A stretch of DNA of 64,000 nucleotides from Paenibacillus piri. GTDB taxonomy: Bacteria > Bacillota > Bacilli > Paenibacillales > NBRC-103111. Location of the stretch: assembly GCF_004354045.1 (NCBI RefSeq), contig NZ_SMRT01000012.1, forward strand, positions 172,442 to 236,441. The letters run 5' to 3'. Numbering within the stretch: the stretch's first letter is position 1; the number at the start of each line of letters is the position of its first letter. The position numbers were made by a program, and so were the translations under genes. Shown here in pieces: positions 1 through 7,433 of this stretch. The notes below the pieces were generated by a model that was not told the origin of the DNA, ran no database searches, and saw nothing but the letters and a program-made list of their open reading frames with translations.

Positions 1-231
1 GCATACCTTGTCAGTCTGGGCGCCGCCGTGCAGGCGGAAACCGCCGATGATTTGAAGGAGCAGCTGATGCAGGTGATTTATAACCGCTCGCTGCTGTTGA
101 AGCTGAAAAGAAATGCACGATCAAGCCAACTGAAAAAAGGCGCCCTTCTCTCGCTGACTGCGATTTTGGAAACGAAGCAGCCTTATATAACGGCCAAAGA
201 AAGCCGTGAAGTTATGTTCGCCAACGCATAA
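1..231 (+). CDS. C-terminal fragment of a protein cut by the window start
   Basis: The frame is open from base 1 to the TAA at 229-231, so only the last 76 residues are present. The internal GTG at 28 has no ribosome site and is unlikely to be the true start. The visible part is a soluble alpha-helical tail with the pattern LGAAVQAETADDLKEQLMQV, then a Lys/Arg-rich helix. That layout resembles the end of GT-B glycosyltransferases (MGDG-synthase/UgtP-like), where a 'vacant-slot' helix is followed by closing helices. This is only a family resemblance and no catalytic residue is visible. A hairpin terminator follows at 299-329, so the gene ends a transcription unit. Confidence 0.45.
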   Translation, partial: AYLVSLGAAVQAETADDLKEQLMQVIYNRSLLLKLKRNARSSQLKKGALLSLTAILETKQPYITAKESREVMFANA

Positions 232-298
232 GCCGCAAACGTATTTGGATTTCACTGCCTGCGGCAAACCGGTTTGCTTGAAATTTCCTTGCTTCGGA

Positions 299-329
299 CC
301 TGCGGTTTATTAAGCCGCGGGTTTATTTT
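299..329 (+). terminator. Rho-independent terminator after the truncated gene
   Basis: A 7-bp stem (CCTGCGG with CCGCGGG, allowing one G-U pair) encloses a 9-nt loop and is followed by a T-rich run (TTTATTTT). It lies 68 bases after the stop of the truncated gene. Confidence 0.6.
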
Positions 330-417
330 GGCTTGTTGGCGGCAAAATATAAATATGTCAAGTAATGTTTTTATTATTTCGAACTTCCTATATAATACAT
401 AAGAAGGAGGTGGCGGT

Positions 418-909
418 ATGAATCGTCCTAAATTGACAATCCCCAGAACAAAGACGGAAATGGTTCACGATCTCATCTCGGTTATCGTTATCGCAGCTTC
501 CTTCGTTTATATTTTTATGATGTGGCCGGAGCTCCCTTCGCGGGTTCCGATTCATTTTAACGCAGTGGGCGAGGTTGATAATTGGGGAGGGAAAGGCTCT
601 GTTTTTGTGCTGCCCGCCGTATCCGTCATTATTTATATCGGACTCGCCATTTTAAGCCGGTTCCCGCATGTGTTCAACTATACGGTTGAAATTACCGAGA
701 AGAACGCCAATGCGCAATATAAAAACGCACGCTTGATGCTGAGCTGGATCAAGATTGAAATCGTTCTGTTATTCGGCTTTTTATTATGGAAGACGATTCA
801 GGCGGCTATCGAAACGTCCAACCGTATCGGCATGCAATTTTTGCTGTTCATTTGTATATTTATCGTGACGATCGCATATTTTGTGTACAGGACGGTAAGG
901 TTGAAATGA
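418..909 (+). CDS. DUF1648 family membrane protein
   Basis: 163 residues with a strong AAGAAGGAGGTGG ribosome site just before the ATG and a TATAAT box at 391-396. A first membrane segment (about residues 18-36) is followed by the DUF1648 signature, in which 'LPSRVPIHFNAVGEVDNWG' matches the family's P-x-HF-x-x-x-G-x-x-D-x-W-G pattern. Three more membrane segments follow (about 46-62, 110-126 and 135-155). Proteins of this group are related to the SdpI-type immunity/signal protein and to small membrane proteins near stress regulators; here no specific role can be named. It appears to be a single-gene unit. The operator of the downstream peptide gene begins eight bases after its stop. Confidence 0.8.
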   Translation: MNRPKLTIPRTKTEMVHDLISVIVIAASFVYIFMMWPELPSRVPIHFNAVGEVDNWGGKGSVFVLPAVSVIIYIGLAILSRFPHVFNYTVEITEKNANAQYKNARLMLSWIKIEIVLLFGFLLWKTIQAAIETSNRIGMQFLLFICIFIVTIAYFVYRTVRLK

Positions 910-917
910 AGTCGTTG

Positions 918-932
918 GATACATTACGTATC
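918..932 (+). promoter_or_regulatory. First palindromic operator upstream of peptide gene 1
   Basis: GATACATTACGTATC has perfect 5-bp arms (GATAC/GTATC). It lies 19 bp centre to centre from the second site at 937-951. The same half-sites occur upstream of the other two FET-motif peptide units. Confidence 0.55.
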
Positions 933-936
933 TAAT

Positions 937-974
937 GATACATATTGTATATTCGTCTCGAAATAAGCTATAAT
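937..974 (+). promoter_or_regulatory. Operator overlapping the promoter of peptide gene 1
   Basis: GATACATATTGTATA (937-951) is a near-perfect GATACA-N3-TGTATC palindrome. Its right half supplies a -35 like TTGTAT (945-950), followed by an 18-bp spacer and a perfect -10 TATAAT (969-974). A 16-nt stretch, ATGATACATATTGTAT, is identical to the sequence upstream of the operon that ends in peptide gene 3. Overlap with the -35 suggests control by a repressor, which is inferred. Confidence 0.6.
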
Positions 975-1012
975 GATATTGCAAACTATTCTGATGAAAG
1001 GAAGGATCGCCG

Positions 1013-1195
1013 ATGAAAAAAGCAAGCTATTTGCGGCCGATGGTGCTCAGTAGTTGCACGATTAAATTTGAAACGGCGCAAAGCTGGAATCGCGGGCATG
1101 GCAACCTGGATCATCCTGGACATGGGAACGGCGGGATTAATTATCCGCAGCCTCCGTATACAGGGCCACATAACGGCAAAGGCAAGGGCAATTAA
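1013..1195 (+). CDS. FET-motif precursor-like peptide 1 (60 aa)
   Basis: A 60-residue protein with a good ribosome site (GAAAGGAAGG, 7 nt before ATG), its own promoter and a terminator at 1227-1250, so it is a single-gene unit. Residues 6-22 carry the shared pattern: Y6, P9, V11, I17 and F19-E20-T21, then S24. The tail from residue 25 is rich in Gly, His, Asn and Pro (GHGNLDHPGHGNGG) and ends in a Lys/Gly stretch. There is no membrane segment or classical signal peptide. Two other peptides in the window, at 50252-50434 and 63226-63375, share the N-terminal pattern without gaps but not the tail. This leader/variable-tail form is typical of ribosomally made, modified peptide precursors. No modifying enzyme is adjacent, so the function is unproven. 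Confidence 0.75.
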   Translation: MKKASYLRPMVLSSCTIKFETAQSWNRGHGNLDHPGHGNGGINYPQPPYTGPHNGKGKGN

Positions 1196-1226
1196 CGGCA
1201 GAAGCAGTCGCCGCGAGGAATGGATG

Positions 1227-1250
1227 GGCCGTGTCGCGGACACGGCCTTT
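1227..1250 (+). terminator. Terminator of peptide gene 1
   Basis: A 9-bp perfect stem (GGCCGTGTC/GACACGGCC) with a 3-nt loop is followed by TTT. It closes the single-gene unit 31 bases after the peptide stop and also faces the 3' end of the convergent VOC gene. Confidence 0.7.
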
Positions 1251-1271
1251 AATGAGATAATGTTCTTTCGA

Positions 1272-1655
1272 TCATTTGCTTGGAGGCTCGAAGAGTTCGA
1301 TAGGATTACCTGCTGGATCATCTAGTAAGATCTGCTTACCACCAAAACCTGTGACAATATCATTGCGGAAGCGTAGGCCTGCTTTACGCAGGGTCTCGAC
1401 AAAGCCGCCCAGGTCATCGACCTCGATTTGAATCCGATTCCAGCCTCCGGGTTCCGGTTTTCGCCCATCCGGCATAGCTTGAGCTGCTCCGCCTTGACCA
1501 TTTTTGGCATTCACAAGAAGATTCAAGTCACCTCGCTGCAAAACGGCAAAACCGGGTGCAGGATGTGCTTTGACAAAGAAGTCAAGATGCTGCGTGTAGA
1601 ATGCGATTGTCGCATCTACATCGTCGACAATGTAACGTACTCTGATAGGGGCCAT
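1272..1655 (-). CDS. VOC family (glyoxalase/bleomycin-resistance-like) protein
   Basis: 127 residues, starting at ATG after AAGGAGG. The fold signature is clear: an N-terminal beta strand 'IRVRYIVDDVDATIAFYTQHL', a 'FAVLQRGDLNLLV' strand, and a C-terminal half ending in 'LLDDPAGNPIELFEP', the typical end of the vicinal-oxygen-chelate superfamily with a conserved metal-ligand Glu. Members bind a divalent metal and act as isomerases, dioxygenases or drug-binding proteins; the substrate cannot be read from the sequence. It stands alone, between the peptide gene and a membrane protein gene. Confidence 0.85.
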   Translation of the reverse strand: MAPIRVRYIVDDVDATIAFYTQHLDFFVKAHPAPGFAVLQRGDLNLLVNAKNGQGGAAQAMPDGRKPEPGGWNRIQIEVDDLGGFVETLRKAGLRFRNDIVTGFGGKQILLDDPAGNPIELFEPPSK

Positions 1656-1727
1656 TCTTTCTCCTCCTTAATTCGCTTTTCCAAGCTCTCTTGACAGGAA
1701 CCACAACACAAGGCACTATGGTCGGGG

Positions 1728-2135
1728 TCAGCCGGCGCGGCGGGAGCGGGCCAGTGTTAGCCCGGCGAGGACCATGCCGGTCAGCCCCATCACGATGGCC
1801 GCGATGGCACCGGCTCGCCCGTCGCCGGTGCCGAAATCACCGGTGAATATGGTCAGATGCAGCACAGCGTAGGCTATGACAATCAGCCCCACCACCGTGG
1901 CCACGATAGCCCCACGTCGCCCGCTGCCGGTGCCGAAACGACCGGCGGAGCGAGCCAGAGACAGACCGGCGAGAATCGCGCTGACCAGCCCCACCACCGC
2001 GTCTATCGCGGCCCAGAGTCGCCCGGGGGTGGTTACTCCATATCCGACATTACCGTTGGTCACTTCAGCAGAGGCAATTGTTGGAACAAGTAGAAATGCA
2101 CAAAGTATTACGAATGAAACTAGCTTCATTTTCAT
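1728..2135 (-). CDS. DUF6223-like membrane protein with signal peptide and internal repeat
   Basis: 135 residues. A signal peptide (about 1-23, ending in ASA) precedes three hydrophobic segments. The mature part holds two copies of a unit: 'GRFGTGSGRRGAIVATVVGL' and 'GDFGTGDGRAGAIAAIVMGL', each leading into a hydrophobic segment. The layout matches what I know of DUF6223 proteins, which are common in Actinobacteria; the assignment is by recollection of the family. The body is far richer in G and C than the signal-peptide region and the AT-rich flanks, which suggests that this segment was acquired from a high-GC donor. Function unknown. Confidence 0.65.
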   Translation of the reverse strand: MKMKLVSFVILCAFLLVPTIASAEVTNGNVGYGVTTPGRLWAAIDAVVGLVSAILAGLSLARSAGRFGTGSGRRGAIVATVVGLIVIAYAVLHLTIFTGDFGTGDGRAGAIAAIVMGLTGMVLAGLTLARSRRAG

Positions 2136-2184
2136 TTGTTAATTACTCCTCTTTGTTGTTTTTGCAAACGGAGTACATATCAGC

Positions 2185-2376
2185 TTAAATGTGAATATAC
2201 AATTTCTGAGAAAAAATCAAGAGAAGGATAATGCCCGTTATTCCGTATAGTGCAATGATTATAGTTCGAAGCCTTTGCGTTATTTTTACATCCACCTTTA
2301 CAACGAAGTTAAGCGATACTGCGGAAATGATCAGGAATAATAAAACCAGTATATAATCGAATATAGCAGGAGGCAT
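2185..2376 (-). CDS. Small two-helix membrane protein
   Basis: 63 residues with a clear ribosome site (AATGGAGG, then 5 nt and ATG). Two hydrophobic segments (about residues 5-26 and 37-57) are separated by a short basic loop (KVDVKITQRLR). It lies between the DUF6223-like and DUF6220-like genes on the same strand, so these may be a small membrane-protein cluster. No family is recognised. The ribosome site supports a real gene. Confidence 0.55.
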   Translation of the reverse strand: MPPAIFDYILVLLFLIISAVSLNFVVKVDVKITQRLRTIIIALYGITGIILLLIFSQKLYIHI

Positions 2377-2444
2377 CTTTTTCCTCCATTCCTATCGAAG
2401 ATGGCTCGGTTTCTATACGGTAGCCTTGATCTGCGGGTTGCTTA

Positions 2445-2891
2445 CTATGGTTTCGTGAGGGCATCAGCCTTCCTTGCTAAGGATATCGTTTCCCGAAGCA
2501 GCATAATAGCAAGTAGCGGATGAAGAGCAGATATATATCCAATTCCGGACGGTAATATGGCGCTGACCGCTATCAAAATGATGATGCCGATCAAACCTGC
2601 GCTACGCAGGCGAAGAGAAAGCGGCAGCCGAGCGATGAAAGAAATCACGAGTATCAGGATCGAAACAATGATCAGCAATCTGGCAAAGCCTGTATGGCTG
2701 GCCCATTGGGCCGAATTCCAAAACAGTGCGAGACCGGCAAGAAACACCTGGATCAATATGCAAATCGCAAATATCCTTACCATTGCCTTAAACACCAAAC
2801 GCGCTCTGACAACGAGCGGTGAAAGATTGGTTATTTCCACCGCGCGATCCCCGACTTCAGGTTCACTGCGGTTTACGGATAGATTGCTCAT
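2445..2891 (-). CDS. DUF6220-like four-helix membrane protein
   Basis: 148 residues. A polar N-terminus of about 33 residues is followed by four hydrophobic segments, roughly at 38-58, 68-86, 93-113 and 115-132. The first helix reads 'CILIQVFLAGLALF', a run I associate with DUF6220 proteins (QVFLAGL). The family has no known function. The gene is the upstream member of the minus-strand trio 2891 to 1728, though gaps of about 50-70 bp separate the genes. Confidence 0.6.
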   Translation of the reverse strand: MSNLSVNRSEPEVGDRAVEITNLSPLVVRARLVFKAMVRIFAICILIQVFLAGLALFWNSAQWASHTGFARLLIIVSILILVISFIARLPLSLRLRSAGLIGIIILIAVSAILPSGIGYISALHPLLAIMLLRETISLARKADALTKP

Positions 2892-2939
2892 CTTTGAATC
2901 CTCGCTTTCGTTAAAATAAGATCGGTCGGGTTAAATATT

Positions 2940-2950
2940 CCCCCCCCCCC
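2940..2950. repeat. Poly-C tract of 11
   Basis: An uninterrupted run of 11 C lies in the non-coding space between the DUF6220-like gene start and the response regulator. It is 49 bases upstream of the minus-strand gene start. A weak open frame on the minus strand crosses it (2911-3144), but it has no ribosome site and no recognisable protein. Confidence 0.9.
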
Positions 2951-3252
2951 TTTAGCGCCGAGTTCAAACAGTGCTCTCTCAATTGACATCGCACACAATT
3001 CAGCTCTTTCCTTCCAATTTCAATATTACGTTTTCCATGAAAACGATCCTCCCGTTCACTCATCCTTTCTTGTTCTTCGCTGCTATTTCTCTCGTTTATA
3101 GTCAGTATAAACAATAAATGTCGAGAACTTATGCAGATCTTCATCTTTTTTTGTGGATTTCTTCAAGAACATGTTAAATCACGGTATAATTTTCGGTAAG
3201 TGGTGTATTATTCTCGCACTGGAAGCAGACTAAACTGAAAAGATGTGATGGA

Positions 3253-3939
3253 ATGGAACCGAAATTGTTGCTTGTGGACGACGAACCGGGCATGCTTGAG
3301 GAGATGCACACCTATCTGCAACGCGAAGGGTTTAAGGTATTGACCGCCAGTACTGGCAAGGAAGCGCTCACGATTGCCCGGTCCGAACGGCCTGATGTCG
3401 TCGTGCTTGATTGGATGCTCCCCGAGAAAAGCGGCATCGACGTATGCCGCGAAATAAGGCAAACCTCGCATTGCGGTATTATTATGGTTACGGCTCGATC
3501 GGATGAATCGGATAAAATCGTCGGTCTGGAAATTGGCGCGGACGATTATTTGACGAAGCCGTTCAGCTTGCGCGAGCTCGCTTCACGCATCCGAGCTTTA
3601 CTTCGCCGCTTGCGCGGTCCTGAAGACAGGTTGATGTTGTTGGAAAGAGACAACCTGATCATTTCCGAGGCCAAATGTCAGGTATTCAAGGACGGCCAGG
3701 AGATCCAACTGACACCGACGGAATTCAAAATTTTGTACACGTTGGCTGCGCGTCCCGGAATCGTTTTCAGCCGCCTGCAATTATTAAAAGCTGCACTCGC
3801 GGATGAATATATGGGATACGAAAGAACGATGGATTCCCATATCCGGAATCTTCGCCGCAAGCTGGGAGACGATCCGGCCAATCCTCGTTATATTCAAACG
3901 GTATACGGTTTCGGTTACCGATTCGGTGAACGTTCATGA
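3253..3939 (+). CDS. OmpR/PhoB-family response regulator
   Basis: 228 residues. Receiver domain (1-118) with acidic pocket D9-D10, phospho-acceptor D53 in 'VVLDWMLP', T80 and K102 in 'LTKPF'. A winged-helix DNA-binding domain follows (about 130-226), with 'LTPTEFKILYTLAARPG' and the closing 'RYIQTVYGFGYRF'. The ribosome site is weak (GAAAAGATG), but the start agrees with the family. Its last codons overlap the kinase gene by ATGA, so the two are translated together. Genes under its control cannot be read here; the neighbouring membrane-protein cluster is divergent and could be a target. Confidence 0.93.
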   Translation: MEPKLLLVDDEPGMLEEMHTYLQREGFKVLTASTGKEALTIARSERPDVVVLDWMLPEKSGIDVCREIRQTSHCGIIMVTARSDESDKIVGLEIGADDYLTKPFSLRELASRIRALLRRLRGPEDRLMLLERDNLIISEAKCQVFKDGQEIQLTPTEFKILYTLAARPGIVFSRLQLLKAALADEYMGYERTMDSHIRNLRRKLGDDPANPRYIQTVYGFGYRFGERS

Positions 3940-5078
3940 AGATGACGGTCCGCATGAAAATATTTGCCTATATGGTACTGCTGGTGCTCATTGTAAGTAT
4001 CACTTTCTCGCTTACAACGCAAGTTTACACAGGCAGCCTGATCGATCAATTTCAAAGGGAACAAATCGACGCCAACTATTTGAGTGCCACGCCAGAAGAG
4101 CAAATCGAAATCTTTAAATCTTATTTCCTTGACAATATGCGGCTGAACGCACTGCTTAATGTCACGCACGGCGTGCGCTTGTTCTTTTTTGTTACGATCG
4201 GGTTGCTCTTCAGTTTTTGGATATCGGGGGTGCTGACCCTCCCGCTCAAAAAGCTTATAGCAGCTATAGAGCGCGTGGCGCAGGGCGACCTGAACGTCAA
4301 AGTACCTGTAGACACAAAAGATGAGTATGGGAAAGTCGCCCAAACGTTCAATGATATGACGTTTCGCCTGCGTGAAGCCGAAAAAGCCCGCAGACGATTG
4401 GTAGCCGATGTTGCTCACGAGCTGCGAACTCCGCTGTCTATCATGCAGCTAAAATTAGAAAATGCTCAACAGACCGGTCAATACGTCCCTCCGGAAATGC
4501 TGCTGAGACTCCATGACGAAGTGATCCGCTTAGGCCTGCTTGTGGAAGATCTTCATGTCTTGTCGTTAGCTGAGGCGGGCCGATTGCCATTGGATTGCAA
4601 ACCGCTCGATCTGTCGGCAAGACTTGAACAAGTCGTTGATGATGTGAGGATGGAGGCTGAGGAGAACGGACTGGAAATGCGCTTCTATTCGAACACGAAG
4701 CCGGTAACGGTGATGGCCGACGCGAGACGGATCACGCAGGTTTTCATTAATTTGCTGACCAATGCGATTCGTTACACGCCTCGTGGAGGGAAGATTACGG
4801 TTGAAATCGAAGACCGGGTCATTGATCGGAATGCGTTATTTGCATGTGTCTCGGTGATCGACACCGGTATCGGAATACCGGCGGAAGAGCTGCCCCACCT
4901 ATTCGATCGATTTTACCGCGTAGAAGAAGCGCGCTCGCGGCATACAGGCGGTACGGGGCTCGGATTATCCATCGCTCATCATTTTGTAAGAGCCCACGGC
5001 GGTTTCATCCGCGTCGTGAGTGAGCCTGATCAAGGTACGAGATTTACCGTTTATTTGCCTTTGGGTAATGATATTTAA
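3936..5078 (+). CDS. Sensor histidine kinase, partner of the OmpR-type regulator
   Basis: 380 residues. Two membrane segments (about 8-28 and 80-100) flank a short extracellular loop of about 50 residues, then a HAMP linker (100-152). The dimerisation domain has the H-box 'DVAHELRTPLS' with H161. The ATPase domain shows the N-box 'QVFINLLTNAIRYTPRGG', 'DTGIGIP' and 'GGTGLGLSIAHHFV'. The architecture resembles BaeS/CssS envelope-stress kinases. The start overlaps the regulator stop by four bases. The stimulus is unknown, and the small sensor loop suggests membrane or envelope state instead of a large ligand. Confidence 0.93.
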   Translation: MKMTVRMKIFAYMVLLVLIVSITFSLTTQVYTGSLIDQFQREQIDANYLSATPEEQIEIFKSYFLDNMRLNALLNVTHGVRLFFFVTIGLLFSFWISGVLTLPLKKLIAAIERVAQGDLNVKVPVDTKDEYGKVAQTFNDMTFRLREAEKARRRLVADVAHELRTPLSIMQLKLENAQQTGQYVPPEMLLRLHDEVIRLGLLVEDLHVLSLAEAGRLPLDCKPLDLSARLEQVVDDVRMEAEENGLEMRFYSNTKPVTVMADARRITQVFINLLTNAIRYTPRGGKITVEIEDRVIDRNALFACVSVIDTGIGIPAEELPHLFDRFYRVEEARSRHTGGTGLGLSIAHHFVRAHGGFIRVVSEPDQGTRFTVYLPLGNDI

Positions 5079-5095
5079 AAAAGTTGGTAACATGA

Positions 5096-5194
5096 ATGTG
5101 GGGTGGAAAGTTTACGGGCCGTCTTTGAAGTCGTGTTCCCCCTGCCAGGTCTAATCGAAGGAACACGACTTCAACAACGGCTGCAACCCCACAT
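5096..5194. repeat. Long nested inverted repeat between convergent genes
   Basis: Three co-linear arm pairs nest around a loop: outer ATGTGGGGT/ACCCCACAT (5096-5104 with 5186-5194), middle GCCGT/ACGGC, and inner GAAGTCGTGTTCC/GGAACACGACTTC. The 13-bp inner stem is perfect. It lies between the ends of the kinase gene (plus) and the dioxygenase gene (minus). It has no T-run, so it is not a standard terminator. It could be a structured RNA, a bidirectional transcription barrier or a small palindromic element. Confidence 0.75.
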
Positions 5195-5260
5195 CCATCC
5201 CTCCCAACGCTCAAACGTAAATCCTGCACACGGACGCCGCAAGGCATTTTTCGTGTCTGT

Positions 5261-5977
5261 TTATTTTTTGTACGAGCTCAAATTTTCCCGGTCGGTCAGC
5301 AGCTTGCCGGATTCGGCATAGCGGCACACGGCCGAGGCTACCTGGAAGGCGTAAGCTCTTCTCGGCTTGTCGGTATGATTCGTTTTACTGTGATGCAGCG
5401 TTTCCCGATGGAAAATAACCGCGTCTCCAGGGGCCATCGGCTTGCACGGGATGCCGTTCTCCGGTTCTGCGGCGCGCCGGTGCCGCTCGCCTGCTTCGTT
5501 CAGATTCGCTTGACGGCCCAGGCGGTGGGATCTGGGAGCCAGCCATAAGCCTGCATTTTCTTGAGTAATGTGATCCAAAGCAATGAATCCGTTCAGCATA
5601 TGTCCCAAAATATGGGTATACATGTTGTCTTGATGCCACGCCAAACCTTCGCCGCGGGGAGGCACGACGGCATACATCCCCATCCACAGCTTCACGTCGT
5701 CGCCCAGAATGCGTTCGAACACTTCGATAATCCGATTGTCGGTCAAAAAGCGGACGGTTTCAGGAAACGCGGCCCCGCTTTCGGCAAAATGGGTAATCGC
5801 GTTGGATTTCCATTGTCCGTCGGACGACTGCCGGTTGGCGAATTCGCTGTTTTCCTTATTGATGATATCGACCATTTCCTCCGTCAGGAAGCCCGGGGCG
5901 TAAAAAAAGCCTTCACGGTAAAATTCCTCGATCATATCCTCGGTCAGTACGAAGTTAGATACGTTTTTCGTTATCAT
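5261..5977 (-). CDS. Phytanoyl-CoA dioxygenase (PhyH) family protein
   Basis: 238 residues. The ATG at 5977 is chosen because AAGGAGGG lies 8 nt upstream; a longer frame to 6055 has no ribosome site. It is a Fe(II)/2-oxoglutarate oxygenase: metal ligands H115 and D117 in 'AWHQDNMY', distal His around 195-196 in 'ETLHHSKTN', and the 2-oxoglutarate-binding Arg in 'KPRRAYAFQ' near 206-207. The 'GLWLAPRSH' strand is typical of bacterial PhyH enzymes acting on small molecules such as ectoine or plant-derived compounds. The gene is transcribed alone, next to an AraC regulator remnant that may once have controlled it. Substrate unknown. Confidence 0.88.
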   Translation of the reverse strand: MITKNVSNFVLTEDMIEEFYREGFFYAPGFLTEEMVDIINKENSEFANRQSSDGQWKSNAITHFAESGAAFPETVRFLTDNRIIEVFERILGDDVKLWMGMYAVVPPRGEGLAWHQDNMYTHILGHMLNGFIALDHITQENAGLWLAPRSHRLGRQANLNEAGERHRRAAEPENGIPCKPMAPGDAVIFHRETLHHSKTNHTDKPRRAYAFQVASAVCRYAESGKLLTDRENLSSYKK

Positions 5978-6191
5978 AGGATGAACCCTCCTTGTTATTT
6001 GGTACAGCTTTAATGTATCGGAATAACGGCTTGAAAACTGCTTGAATGCAATCAATTAGTTGTACTTTTGTTCAGAGAGGAGCAGGACCCGGCGGAGCTG
6101 GAACGGCATGGGCAAGCGCCGACCGGTTTCGTACCGCATCCGGATGCGCTCAGAACGGCAAGACGGACTTGTCCGCCAAGGCGGCGAATGA

Positions 6192-6437
6192 GTACGAGCT
6201 GCTGATCATCTGTTTAAGGACAAGTCGTTGACCATTTCCGAAATCGCCGGCAAGGTCGGGTACGGCAATGATGACCGGCTGATTCGCGTATTTAAGAAGT
6301 ACAAGGGCATTACGCCCGGGAAATACCGGGAGCAGATGGAGGGGGGGAGCGGCGAATGTAGAGGACCCGGCCGATTCGAACGGCGAAGGGCAAAACGGCG
6401 ATGGTACAAGCCGTTGCTCGGATGCAGCAGTCCGTAG
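6192..6437 (+). pseudogene. Remnant of an AraC-family regulator (C-terminal helix-turn-helix)
   Basis: After a stop at 6189-6191 the frame reads a clean AraC tail: 'AADHLFKDKSLTISEIAGKV', then GYGNDDRLIRVFKKYKGITP and GKYREQ, ending near 6335. The frame then runs on through unrelated sequence to 6437. Nothing upstream encodes the rest of the DNA-binding domain or a sensor domain, and there is no start codon with a ribosome site. The second helix-turn-helix of the AraC domain survives almost intact, so decay is probably recent. Confidence 0.75.
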
Positions 6438-6446
6438 TGCTATCGT

Positions 6447-6472
6447 ACAAAAACCCGGCCGGCGGCCGGGTT
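6447..6472 (-). terminator. Terminator of the minus-strand importer operon
   Basis: A 9-bp stem (AACCCGGCC/GGCCGGGTT at 6452-6472) with a 3-nt loop is followed on the minus strand by TTTTTG. It lies about 125 bases after the stop of the last permease gene. Confidence 0.75.
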
Positions 6473-6596
6473 CATTCGCCTGCTGAGGCACCTGCCCCTA
6501 CAAGCTGGCCGATTCGCCTGTTGAAAGAAGCGGGAACGGGGCTAGCGCCGGGAGACGCAAGACCGGCTCATTCATCCGGCTGGACCCGCATTCCGC

Positions 6597-7433
6597 TTAC
6601 TCCTTCACCGCCCCGATCGTCACGCTGCTCATAAATTTGTCCTGATAGCGCAGGAACACGAGGATCAGCGGCAAAGTCACCACGACGCAGCCCGTCATGA
6701 TCAGCTCCCAAGGAATCGACCAGACGCTGTCCTTCTCGTTCAGCGTCGGCAGAATGACCATGATCGGCATGAACTTGGGCTTGTTGACCATAATAAGCGG
6801 CCACAGAAAATCGTTCCATTTGTGAAGGAACGTCAAAATCGACAGTGCGCCGATGACCGGCGCCGATACCGGCAGCATAATGCTTGTAAATATGCGCCAA
6901 TGCTTCGCGCCGTCCATTTTGGCGGCTTCCAGCAGTGCGTCCGGAATGCTGATCATGTACTGGCGCAGCATGAACATGGCGAAGACGCTGGCGATGCCGG
7001 GGAAAATTTGCACGGCATAGCTGTTGAGCCAGCCGATCCGGCTGAACATGATATACAGCGGGGGAATCGACAGCTCCCCGGGCACCATCATGGTGGCGAG
7101 CAGTGCGAGAAAGATCGCGTTCTTCCCCGCGAATCGGTATTTGGCAAAGGCGAATGCGGCCATCGCCGATATGAAAATCGTCAGCACCGTATGCGCCGTG
7201 GATACGTAAAGCGAATTGAAAAAGGCTCTGACGATCGTATGCCCGTTATAATTGAGCAGACGCCAATAGTTGTTGAAGGTCGGATCGAACGGGAGCCCTG
7301 CCGGATTCGCCGACAGTTCCTCCGCCGTCTTCAGCGAGCCCAGCAGCATAATGAGAATCGGGTAGACCGAGAAAACGACGACCCCGATCAGCAGCGCGTT
7401 CAGGATTAAAGCCGCCCACTGCCTGTTCGTCAT
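6597..7433 (-). CDS. CUT1 sugar ABC transporter permease (MalG type)
   Basis: 278 residues with six predicted membrane segments. The EAA loop that docks on the ATPase reads 'EAAKMDGAKHWRIF' in the last third. The first part, 'YPILIMLLGSLKTAEELSAN', is the usual MalG opening. The start ATG overlaps the stop of the upstream permease by four bases, and GGAGGG precedes it. It is the last gene of the binding-protein/permease/permease operon. No ATPase gene is present. Confidence 0.93.
   Translation of the reverse strand: MTNRQWAALILNALLIGVVVFSVYPILIMLLGSLKTAEELSANPAGLPFDPTFNNYWRLLNYNGHTIVRAFFNSLYVSTAHTVLTIFISAMAAFAFAKYRFAGKNAIFLALLATMMVPGELSIPPLYIMFSRIGWLNSYAVQIFPGIASVFAMFMLRQYMISIPDALLEAAKMDGAKHWRIFTSIMLPVSAPVIGALSILTFLHKWNDFLWPLIMVNKPKFMPIMVILPTLNEKDSVWSIPWELIMTGCVVVTLPLILVFLRYQDKFMSSVTIGAVKE

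Noticed and set aside
2911..3144. A 77-codon frame crossing the poly-C run
   Set aside because: No ribosome site, no domain, and the frame depends on the homopolymer length.
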